Positions 1 to 7,290 of a stretch of 33,045 bases of DNA are shown piece after piece. The stretch is from Planctomycetaceae bacterium. Lineage in GTDB: Bacteria; Planctomycetota; Planctomycetia; Pirellulales; Pirellulaceae. A program made the position numbers and the translations under genes. How positions within the stretch are numbered: position 1 is the stretch's first letter; each line of letters opens with the position of its first letter. The notes beneath the pieces were generated by a model that ran no database searches, was not told the origin of the DNA, and saw only the letters and a list, made by a program, of their open reading frames with translations. The DNA lies in the NCBI GenBank assembly GCA_021298315.1, contig JAJTFC010000134.1:1-33045 (forward strand), written 5' to 3'.

Positions 1-297
1 GCGCACGAACATCGACCACGTCCCCACCCCATGAGACATTCCCTCTACGATGTCGTCGTCAAAACCCGAATCCATCGACTCGTCGCCCACATGGCAAACT
101 CGAACCAAAAAGTCTTAGACCAGGTCTCTGGCTACCTCGAGTGGATTGGCCAAACGCCCGAAAGCGGCGCCGAACAAGTTTTCTTCGGCCATACCCATCG
201 GCCCATCGACGCCATCGATTACCAACGCCAAGTCTTCTACAACCCCGGAGCGGCGATCCACGGGATCCCGTTTAGAATTCTACCCCTGGAAATCTAA
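1..297 (+). CDS. Metallophosphoesterase, C-terminal part (5' end outside window)
   Basis: The reading frame is open back to base 1, so this is the 3' end of a longer gene; the ATG at base 31 is probably internal. The visible part carries the metal-binding motif GHTHRP, then a YNPGAA-type segment, both typical of the last third of calcineurin-like phosphoesterases such as UDP-2,3-diacylglucosamine hydrolase or YfcE-like enzymes. The two histidines of GHTH normally bind the dinuclear metal centre. The substrate cannot be told from this fragment. The gene ends at 297 and is followed by a repeat-containing intergenic region with no obvious terminator. Confidence 0.75.
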   Translation, partial: AHEHRPRPHPMRHSLYDVVVKTRIHRLVAHMANSNQKVLDQVSGYLEWIGQTPESGAEQVFFGHTHRPIDAIDYQRQVFYNPGAAIHGIPFRILPLEI

Positions 298-749
298 CCC
301 ACTTATCTCCTACTTCCGTGTGTTCCGTGTGTTCCGTGTATTCCGTGTGTTCCGTGTATTCCTAGGTCTTCCTGTACTCTGTGGTTCCCAGGTCTTAGGC
401 GACAAGTGAAGTGGGCCCCATTATTCGGACCACTGGCGACCCCGCGTCAGACAGCGGCAGCCGGTCGTTTTCGACCCCGCGGGCGATAGACTTCCCACGG
501 TGTTTGATTACCTAGACCTTGATGCTGCCTGTCGTAGTCGCAGCAATCAAAGAAGCTTGGCTAACGCTCGATACTTCCGTTAAAGAATCCATTTTGGAAA
601 TGATCTGCCGTTGGTCATAACGCTACAGAGGTTCCCAAAACAAAGGCCGCTTGTAAAGCCTGCTGTCAACAGACCACATGGGCGGAATATGCGTCGCTTC
701 GGGGCGACGCGTCTAGAGGAAAGAATTAAAGGTGCCAAATGACAAGAAG
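298..749. other. Intergenic region with no convincing gene
   Basis: This stretch between the phosphoesterase and the convergent PEP-CTERM gene holds the 9-bp minisatellite. Near 691-710 it also holds a perfect 7-bp inverted repeat (GCGTCGC / GCGACGC, loop TTCGGG). The hairpin would lie 40 bp past the stop of the minus-strand gene, but no T-run follows on either strand, so an intrinsic terminator is not established. I see no coding signal. Confidence 0.6.
314..358. repeat. 9-bp tandem repeat, five copies
   Basis: Five head-to-tail copies of the unit TTCCGTGTR run from 314 to 358 with only a G/A change in the last base. The period is a multiple of three, so it reads as repeated Phe-Arg-Val in an overlapping spurious frame. 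It lies just after the phosphoesterase gene. A looser copy with the core TTCCT continues to about 395. Confidence 0.9.
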
Positions 750-1808
750 TTACCGCTTCATCCGCCTCTTGCCTAGCAGCCCGCCCAATCCCAATATCGT
801 CCCTATCACCATCGTGCTAGGCTCAGGCACTGCAGCGGCCGATGGAGTAACCATCGCAACTCGAAAACCTATATTGATGGTATCGTTGGAAGGCCCGAGG
901 TTGTAGGGTGTAAATCGCCACACCGACAAATCGTAGGAGTCGCTGTTCCAGGTGCCACCGCGGAACCCCCGATCCGAGGAAGGGTTACTGTTATCTAGAT
1001 AAGCAGACCCTTCCTGCAACTCCCACACGTTTCCTCCAAGGCCCATCGCACCATAAGGACTCAATCCACCTGCTTGGGTGACATCCGCAGGACCTTGACT
1101 CGCTTGCTGATAATATACAACTCCGGAAAGGCCACTTGAAACAGCCTCAGGTTGCGTGTTGCTTCCGTGTGGATAAATGTAATAGTTACCGCCATCCGGA
1201 TTATAATACGCCGCCTTGTACCATTCATCGTAGCTCGGCAGAACAAACTTCGCTAAACGATTCCGATAAGGATTCGATACATCATAGCCAGCGTCGCCAC
1301 TTTGCCATACAGAGATATTATCGTTGACACCGGACGTTGTGAACTTATACGCGGCTGCGTTGCCGGTGCTTTCATTGAGCCAATTGACGAATCGAGCCGC
1401 CTCGTTCCAAGACACCCCAGTAGCAGGTTTATCCAGGCCGTTACCCCCATAAGCCGTCATATCAGCAAGAGTAATTTGAAGAGATGCATTTTCCATCGCG
1501 CCATTGTACTTTGTGATCATCTCCCGACTGACCTCGAACTTACCGATGTCGAAGGTGTATGTAACACGACCGGCATTGAGCGGTCTGGCATGTTGGTTGG
1601 CATCGGCATCATTACCGGGATCACCGATCGTAACAATCTCCATCGTGAACTCATTAGCGCCAGAGCCAAAATTGACCATACCGCCAAAACTCGGGGCGGC
1701 TATGCTGGCTAACGCAACCATGGCACGCGCTACAACGCTCAACACAGGTAGGCTTGTGCGATGCCCGTCAAGAAAATGACAACAATTCATTGCAAGATCT
1801 CTCCGCAA
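750..1808 (-). CDS. FGE-sulfatase-fold protein with PEP-CTERM sorting signal
   Basis: This is an exported protein of up to 352 residues. The N-terminus has a basic start and a hydrophobic stretch (about residues 22-43) that looks like a signal peptide; a second ATG six codons in is also possible. The body is a SUMF1/formylglycine-generating-enzyme-like domain, shown by the VSWNEAARFVNWLN, LPSYDEWYKAAYY, GNVWELQE, RGGTWNSDSYD and GFRVA segments. The last about 25 residues are a canonical PEP-CTERM signal: VPEPST, a glycine-rich hydrophobic helix, then KRRMKR. The known role of that signal is recognition by exosortase and sorting to the cell surface or matrix. Catalytic sulfatase maturation is not implied; many such domains are only C-type-lectin-like binding folds. 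Confidence 0.88.
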   Translation of the reverse strand: MRRDLAMNCCHFLDGHRTSLPVLSVVARAMVALASIAAPSFGGMVNFGSGANEFTMEIVTIGDPGNDADANQHARPLNAGRVTYTFDIGKFEVSREMITKYNGAMENASLQITLADMTAYGGNGLDKPATGVSWNEAARFVNWLNESTGNAAAYKFTTSGVNDNISVWQSGDAGYDVSNPYRNRLAKFVLPSYDEWYKAAYYNPDGGNYYIYPHGSNTQPEAVSSGLSGVVYYQQASQGPADVTQAGGLSPYGAMGLGGNVWELQEGSAYLDNSNPSSDRGFRGGTWNSDSYDLSVWRFTPYNLGPSNDTINIGFRVAMVTPSAAAVPEPSTMVIGTILGLGGLLGKRRMKR

Positions 1809-2135
1809 ACAGAAAAAACTCGTAAACTATCCTTGCAAATACATTTTTCATCCTTGGATAGACACGTAGTTTACCACCCCCCCCCAACCGGGAAAAACCA
1901 AAAGACCGACAAGAATAGACAAATTGTCAAAATAATTAGGAGCCCACCTTTTTCGTGGATGCGGGTACTCAGAGGCTCGCCAAGGCACGGCACAGACAGT
2001 TCGAATCCTATCGCCTCCAACGACATTTATCGGAGCCAGTCTAAGGCTTTAAGAATCGAATGCTTTGTGATAGGTTGAGCCCAACACACTGAAAGCCAAT
2101 ATCGGCGATCTTGGCGATTGTAACAGGTCATGGAA
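1809..2135. other. Intergenic region between two minus-strand genes
   Basis: This stretch lies upstream of the PEP-CTERM gene and downstream of the CHAT operon, so it should hold the promoter of the former. It has a run of nine C at 1877-1885 and a short tRNA-3'-end-like sequence at 2000-2019, listed separately. I find no convincing gene; the open frame on the plus strand has no family resemblance. Confidence 0.5.
2000..2019 (+). other. tRNA/tmRNA 3'-end-like fragment, possible attachment-site remnant
   Basis: TTCGAATCCTATCGCCTCCA looks like the T-loop (TTCGAAT), the 3' half of a T-stem and an acceptor strand plus discriminator of a tRNA or tmRNA. The matching 5' half of the T-stem and the GGAGGCG acceptor strand are missing upstream, so it is not a functional RNA. 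Such isolated 3' ends are commonly left by elements that integrate into tRNA or tmRNA genes. Similar minus-strand ends close the two direct repeats at about 23130-23150 and 32343-32363. Confidence 0.35.
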
Positions 2136-5100
2136 TCAGCGATTCCAACTAGCAGCCAAATAGAGGGATCCTGACATGAATAGAAGAACTATCGCAATCG
2201 GAATGCGGAACTGCATGAGGAATCGCAGATAAGACCATCGGAAATTTTGCGAGTTCGTGTTGCGACCTTGGTCACCAACAAGGACAGGTGTTGACGTAGC
2301 CCCTCCTTGAAAGTCATCTAAACTCGGACCTAAATCCTCAGGTCGATTTATTTGCAAGAAGGGTGAACCAGTCACTTGCCATCCGGCCCAATAGAATGGA
2401 TGTCCCGAGTCGCTTGCGGGACCCTGTCGCATCGTGCGAATTTTTGCAGCACGCAAAGAGCTTGACACGTCGATGACCTGATGCCTAAACAGATTCATGT
2501 AAAAATCAGACATAAGATAGCTGGTAATCGTTGAATCCACTTCCCACTTACTTGAAACTGTCACCTGGACTCCGGCCAACTGAAACGCGTGTTCTAGCGA
2601 AGATACGCCGATTTCTCTGAGCGAAGGATCTCCCGCGGCGCTAAAACATCCAGCAAGATTTACCATACATGTATTTCCAAGAGGAAGAGCAGCGATTCGG
2701 CTCGCTCTTAAGATGCCGTCGTTCGATAAATTGGAATTAGCGAGAGCAATCCCAGCCACTTCAATCGACAAGTATTCCTGCTTTACTGAATCACTAGACC
2801 TTCTCGACTTCGAGATACCGGAAATCATATGCGTTGCGAAATGGGCGTACTGAGTCCTCTTGAGCTTTTCAACTACTTCTTCAACTTGAGCATTATCGCC
2901 TGTCAGTTTTAAAATAGAGCTGACACCTGCCTCCCTGAACACGTCTTCAAAACATTTCACCTCTTGTTCGGAATCTGGAAGTTCTGCTAAGGTATCTGCT
3001 GGCTTCAATGATCGCGAATCGCCAAAATCGACCTCCCCAACAACCATTGCGTCGATTGAATCTTTATCACGAAGATTTCTTTCGTGAATCAATTGCTCGG
3101 TAAGTAACGAACCATGAATAACATGGGTGAATGCAACGTCTTCGATAAGAAAATCTGCACCTTTCGTCGACGGTAGTGCATCCCAGGGTAGTAGGTCGAA
3201 TACCCCATCTGGCGCAATGTAGACCCGATTCACCTGTGAATCTCCAAGAAAAGCTGCATTGATTTTCGACCAGACTCTCTCAGACAATAAAATCCCCGTT
3301 GCTCGATACGCCTCCTTTTGTTCCCTAATACTTTGCACAAAGTCCATGATGATCGGCTCCAACTCATCTGCCGGGCCGAGATCAATCCGGCGAGGCGGCA
3401 AATCTCCAGAACAAAGAACGAAAGCATAGTAGTTTCCCGGTATTTCTCGTGAAAAATTGAATTGAGATCTAGACTGAACAATGTCGACTAAAACCTCATC
3501 GTTTTTGAGTAATCGCTGAAGATCTCGAAAGGAAAACTTTTCTGGAGGGCTCCTCGCGTCAATCAACGATCTAAGCTTGAGAGACACATTCCGATGTTCG
3601 TCTCGCAAATCCATTATCATTAACTTCCTTTCGTCGGAATTGACAGCATCAGAGGTGACCAGACGTGATATCTTATCCGACAAGTCCTCATTTTTTCGTC
3701 GATACAAATTGACATCAGGATCGGACGATCTCGACAAAAAGATACTCCTATCTCTCAGCATCCTTGAAACAAGCCCTTTTGAATCCCAGACAATGTCATA
3801 GACCGTTCTGGTATCATCAACCAATTCGTCCGGCAACGAAAGCAAGTAATCTCTCACTCGATTCACTTGGTCCATCAGCTTTACAGAGTCATTCAATGTA
3901 GCGAATAAGAGCGCTTGCTCCGCAAGCACTATCGCCATCTCGACCGAATATGCGATAGAATCCTTCGCCTCAGCAGTCCGGCCTTGGGCAAGTTGGATCC
4001 GACCCCATAGCAACCAAGATTCAACAAGCTCATCGTGGCCATTTGGGAAAACATCCGTGGAGTAGGATGCCTGTCGAATGTGAATTGCGTCTAGGGAATA
4101 CATTTCTGCAAGATAGATATCCCCAGTCCGCAGATGCAGTTCCGAAAGGAGGTGTAAGGTTCGGCCTATACTTACGTGCCCAAAGGGGAATTTATCTAGG
4201 GGATACGCCTGGAGCTTGGCCTCCAATGACCGGTTAAACCAGTAGATCGCGTGATCATTAAGAGAGCATGCTGCATAGGCTGCAGCAACATTATGATAAG
4301 TGCGTACCAACTCAAGGGGAGGAGAATTAGAAAGAACTTTTTGGTCTATGACCTGATGGTACTTACGAACGGCATCCTCGGGGCGTCCTAACTCAACCTC
4401 TACAGATGCTAGATGGCTAAGTCCTGAAGCCAACACGGAAGCAATTTCTGGAGACTCTTTTATACTCAACAGTTTAGCCTGCTCCATCAGATGAATCGCA
4501 TCAAGGTATTGAGATTTCGCAGATTCGAAATCCCCTAGTTCCTCGTAGACAGCGCCTAGATTAATTCTCCAAACAGCAACATCCGCATCATCCCGTTGAT
4601 TTGCCGACAGATTTTCAGCCAGTTCAACAGCAAGCTTCGCGTGATCCAACGCTTGGTAGCTGAGTCCGGCATGATTAAGTGCCACCGATAAAGACGAATG
4701 AATACTAATCCTGGTCCTTTCCAATCCAGCAGTCATCGAGTTCTGAGAGTCCAAGAAGAATAAACTCGCTTCGAAGCACTCTCTAGCTTCAATGAAACTA
4801 CGATCCATGAATAATCTTCCAGCATCGTTACACGCATGCATGAGGTAGTTAATAAACTCATTGGGGAGTTTACCCAAATGTTTTTTTGGTGCCCGCTGCA
4901 GACGATCTAAGGTGCGTTTTAAGCATAACAGCTCTTCGAGGCTTGGAGTCTCGGCCATGTTCTCAGGTCGCCAATTGCGTATGAACCGTCGACTCGCGTT
5001 TTGAAAGAGCAGAAAGGACTTTCCTTTTTCAAACAAAGTGGTATTATCGTCAAGGTAGTAAGCTACAGCTTCGAGCATCTCGCTTTCTGCAAGTTGGGTC

Positions 5101-5339
5101 TCTCGAATAAGGGGATTTGAATGGTTGCCCAACTCCTTTTTCAATATCGCTATTACATCTCGGCTTTTACGGAAGTCGTTTCGGACTATCTCATCGAATG
5201 CCTTGTCAAGCTTTTGATCAATCGATTGCTCAGTAGAAAGCTCTTGGGAAAAACTCGCTGTTGCGACCGAAAGGGTAAAAAAAATAAACAGGATGCAGCT
5301 ACACACCTTGCGTCGTCCGAAAAAAAGGATAGAGCGCAT
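2136..5339 (-). CDS. Exported TPR-CHAT protein (caspase-like peptidase)
   Basis: I start the gene at the ATG at 5339, not the upstream in-frame one at 5399. It then begins 5 bp after the stop of the preceding gene and opens with a signal peptide (MRSILFFGRRK followed by a hydrophobic stretch), giving 1067 residues. Residues about 100-500 are helical TPR-type repeats (AVYEELGDFESAKSQYLDAI is one). The C-terminal third is a CHAT domain. The His-Cys pair is visible as His837 in HFATH and Cys898 in NLAGC, followed by a conserved GSPFLQI end. A hydrophobic helix close to the C-terminus (IPIAIVLLFMSGSLYLAA) looks like a membrane anchor. CHAT domains belong to the caspase/separase clan and cut specific partner proteins. 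The signal peptide puts this one outside the cytoplasm. The target is unknown; it is the last gene of a three-gene operon. Confidence 0.88.
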   Translation of the reverse strand: MRSILFFGRRKVCSCILFIFFTLSVATASFSQELSTEQSIDQKLDKAFDEIVRNDFRKSRDVIAILKKELGNHSNPLIRETQLAESEMLEAVAYYLDDNTTLFEKGKSFLLFQNASRRFIRNWRPENMAETPSLEELLCLKRTLDRLQRAPKKHLGKLPNEFINYLMHACNDAGRLFMDRSFIEARECFEASLFFLDSQNSMTAGLERTRISIHSSLSVALNHAGLSYQALDHAKLAVELAENLSANQRDDADVAVWRINLGAVYEELGDFESAKSQYLDAIHLMEQAKLLSIKESPEIASVLASGLSHLASVEVELGRPEDAVRKYHQVIDQKVLSNSPPLELVRTYHNVAAAYAACSLNDHAIYWFNRSLEAKLQAYPLDKFPFGHVSIGRTLHLLSELHLRTGDIYLAEMYSLDAIHIRQASYSTDVFPNGHDELVESWLLWGRIQLAQGRTAEAKDSIAYSVEMAIVLAEQALLFATLNDSVKLMDQVNRVRDYLLSLPDELVDDTRTVYDIVWDSKGLVSRMLRDRSIFLSRSSDPDVNLYRRKNEDLSDKISRLVTSDAVNSDERKLMIMDLRDEHRNVSLKLRSLIDARSPPEKFSFRDLQRLLKNDEVLVDIVQSRSQFNFSREIPGNYYAFVLCSGDLPPRRIDLGPADELEPIIMDFVQSIREQKEAYRATGILLSERVWSKINAAFLGDSQVNRVYIAPDGVFDLLPWDALPSTKGADFLIEDVAFTHVIHGSLLTEQLIHERNLRDKDSIDAMVVGEVDFGDSRSLKPADTLAELPDSEQEVKCFEDVFREAGVSSILKLTGDNAQVEEVVEKLKRTQYAHFATHMISGISKSRRSSDSVKQEYLSIEVAGIALANSNLSNDGILRASRIAALPLGNTCMVNLAGCFSAAGDPSLREIGVSSLEHAFQLAGVQVTVSSKWEVDSTITSYLMSDFYMNLFRHQVIDVSSSLRAAKIRTMRQGPASDSGHPFYWAGWQVTGSPFLQINRPEDLGPSLDDFQGGATSTPVLVGDQGRNTNSQNFRWSYLRFLMQFRIPIAIVLLFMSGSLYLAASWNR

Positions 5340-5344
5340 GAGGA

Positions 5345-6115
5345 TTACGGACTCGATGATTGCGTTGTGGGTTTTACTATTTCCGAAAGAGAATACCATT
5401 TGACACCAGCATGACTAAGACTTCTAAAGAAATCCTCTTTCCATCTTGCGCTATTACTTGACAATACCCCTAAAAACATCTCGATCTCTTTGCGTTCAAT
5501 ATCTCCCGCGGGATCAATGAGTAAAAGATGATATTGGGAGTCATCTTCCCGAAATCGAATAAGGTAACGATTTTGCTGTGGCAACTCAAAAGATCCAGGC
5601 TCGAGACTTATTGATTGACTATCGCTGCGAACAATATATCCGATCGCTGGTTCAGACTGCTCAAGGCGCAGCACCCACTCTTGCTTGACCGAGGAATTTG
5701 TGGTCACGTCACCCCGAGTTCGTGCTTGGGATAGACTATAAGCTACGCCCCTTTGGCGACCATTGTTTTGCTCTTGCTGGAACGGGATTAGGATGATCGC
5801 AATCGCAGATAGCCCTAACGCAAGCGAAGCTGCGACCAACCATGGGGATTTTCGCAATCCCCCAGTACCCTTAAATGTATCCAGATTGTCCGGGACCTCG
5901 ACCAAAACCTTCATGTCCGGTGCGTTGAACTCCTTTCCGGCCTCAATCACACCTTGAATGACCAATTTTGCAGCGTTATTCGCATCCGTTGACGCATCGT
6001 AAGTCTCGGAGAAGCTGTCTTGGTCTATTTTACCCGCGAAAGCTTCTGAGATCAAACGAAAGTCGTCCGGTGACAACAAGGGCGAATCACTTGCTTCAAA
6101 TGGAGTCGTTGTCAT
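5345..6115 (-). CDS. Single-pass membrane protein of CHAT operon
   Basis: This 256-residue protein matches no family I can name. Residues 1-90 are acidic and cytoplasmic-looking, with a helical stretch SPDDFRLISEAFAGKI. A clear transmembrane helix lies at about 91-111 (WLVAASLALGLSAIAIILI). The remaining about 145 residues form a probable extracytoplasmic beta-rich domain. The topology resembles an anti-sigma factor or signalling anchor, but there is no zinc-finger motif. It overlaps the upstream HTH-like gene by 20 bp and ends 5 bp before the CHAT gene, so the three are almost certainly co-transcribed and translationally coupled. It may link cytoplasmic sensing to the exported CHAT peptidase; that is inference. 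Confidence 0.7.
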   Translation of the reverse strand: MTTTPFEASDSPLLSPDDFRLISEAFAGKIDQDSFSETYDASTDANNAAKLVIQGVIEAGKEFNAPDMKVLVEVPDNLDTFKGTGGLRKSPWLVAASLALGLSAIAIILIPFQQEQNNGRQRGVAYSLSQARTRGDVTTNSSVKQEWVLRLEQSEPAIGYIVRSDSQSISLEPGSFELPQQNRYLIRFREDDSQYHLLLIDPAGDIERKEIEMFLGVLSSNSARWKEDFFRSLSHAGVKWYSLSEIVKPTTQSSSP

Positions 6116-6824
6116 ACTTTAACCCCGCTAGAACAATCATCATGGGTAGAGAGTAGCGGCATTGAATATCCTGGAATTCAACTAAACCGATTTTTTTATG
6201 GGGAATATTTAGCTCCTTAGATAGAAAATCGATCTCGTCGAGAATGCTATCCATTTGGGATCTGATTTGCTGGGATATACTGCACGTTAGCTGCTTCAGA
6301 GTCAATCCTTCTTCCGGGAAATCGCACTGCCTAAAAGCAACCAAGACACTCAAGACGTGAATCTTTAAAACGGATTGGCAATCCGATAAAAAACCTTCCG
6401 TTATGAGCCCTCCTAAAGGTAGAGCGGAAGAAAATTTCTCGCTAGCTAACGCCCTGATCGCATACTCATATCCATCTAACCTCAGTGCTTTGGGTCGGTA
6501 AGCAAAGTTTGGCTTCGTCAACGGTAAATCGAGAGCGATCGAAAGGGCCAAAGGCAACCAAAGCGGAGTGTTGCTGCTCGGCCAATTTTTTTCGCTAAAA
6601 AAACTATCCGCACACCCAATTCGACGCGCTAAGTCTTTTTTACTCAACTTGCATGCTTCACGTTGCTGCTCGAACTCGGGTTTTATCCTGGACCAGAACG
6701 ACGCTACCAAGCCATTTCGATACTCGGTACGTATGAAACTGATATGCTCGCTAGATATACGCGATGCATCCAATACACTTTCAGCCCACAACTTACTTAC
6801 TCCTTTACTGATTGCTTGGATCAT
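6096..6824 (-). CDS. HTH-like (XRE-type) protein, first gene of CHAT operon
   Basis: This is a 242-residue cytoplasmic protein. Residues about 50-101 resemble a lambda-repressor/XRE fold: REACKLSKKDLARRIGCADS gives the first two helices with the usual turn, followed by a recognition-like segment and a LPLALSIALDLPL helix. The remaining 140 residues are helical and unrecognised. It heads the operon with the membrane and CHAT genes and is divergent from the giant plus-strand gene across a 414-bp region. It could regulate either transcription unit. The DNA-binding assignment rests on the helix pattern only. Confidence 0.6.
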   Translation of the reverse strand: MIQAISKGVSKLWAESVLDASRISSEHISFIRTEYRNGLVASFWSRIKPEFEQQREACKLSKKDLARRIGCADSFFSEKNWPSSNTPLWLPLALSIALDLPLTKPNFAYRPKALRLDGYEYAIRALASEKFSSALPLGGLITEGFLSDCQSVLKIHVLSVLVAFRQCDFPEEGLTLKQLTCSISQQIRSQMDSILDEIDFLSKELNIPHKKIGLVEFQDIQCRYSLPMMIVLAGLKYDNDSI

Positions 6825-7238
6825 TCGTCACGTAGCGCTGGACTCGGATGCTGCCCCCCGAAAACGTCGAAATCGCAGTCAGACTCCGAACTTTATGCGA
6901 CAATTTTTCTCGAAGATTAGCAAATCATCCACCCCGTGTCAAATCGTAGTTTTTTTAGGAATTCGGTCGCCCAGGACTGGCGAAAGCTTCGCTCCACTGT
7001 TCCTCCGGAGAAAGCGAACTCCAAGAGGGTTTCGTCAGTAATTCGGGAAAGAAAACATCTTGGATTCGCCGCGCGGCGAAGAACGAGATCCGTGGGTTTC
7101 TACAATCACGAAGAGTTTTGTACTGCTATCAGCATCGATCGTCAATTCCATATTGCCTCCATTCGAGTGTGCTAAATCCGATTCGTACACTGTTTGAACG
7201 CAACGAACCAGTAGACCTTTACATAGGGAGTATCGACT
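6825..7238. other. Divergent intergenic region, probable promoters on both strands
   Basis: The region separates the HTH-membrane-CHAT operon (minus) from the giant plus-strand gene. Several short open frames cross it on both strands, none with a recognisable product or a stable frame. It should carry both promoters, but I cannot pick a convincing -35/-10 pair. An AGGGAG ribosome site closes it at 7225-7230. Confidence 0.5.
7225..7230 (+). promoter_or_regulatory. Ribosome binding site pointing to an ATG at 7239
   Basis: AGGGAG lies 8 nt before the ATG at 7239, an ideal Shine-Dalgarno arrangement and unusual for this window, where most genes lack one. The ATG opens MTKTFQ and then meets a stop after nine codons. 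The giant gene's frame is one base away, so the site argues that translation of the giant gene begins here and that an indel near 7257 breaks the frame. Confidence 0.55.
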
Positions 7239-7290
7239 ATGACCAAGACCTTCCAAGGAGCTAATTGAAGATCTCGAGAATCGCCAACTC

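Noticed and set aside
146..409. 87-residue frame with repeated Phe-Arg-Val
   Set aside because: It overlaps the phosphoesterase end in another frame and its repeat comes from the minisatellite.
691..710. Intrinsic terminator for the PEP-CTERM gene
   Set aside because: The 7-bp hairpin is real, but no T-run follows on the minus strand.
750..1808. PEP-CTERM FGE protein as a second DGR target
   Set aside because: Its RGGTWNSD...GFRVA end resembles the VR protein, but the DNA does not match the TR apart from family likeness.
1925..2030. A complete tRNA or tmRNA gene around 2000
   Set aside because: The T-stem does not pair with the upstream bases and no acceptor 5' strand is present; only a 3'-end-like fragment remains.
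2136..5339. Link of the TPR-CHAT protein to a type III-E CRISPR system
   Set aside because: No cas gene or CRISPR array is present, and the protein has a signal peptide.
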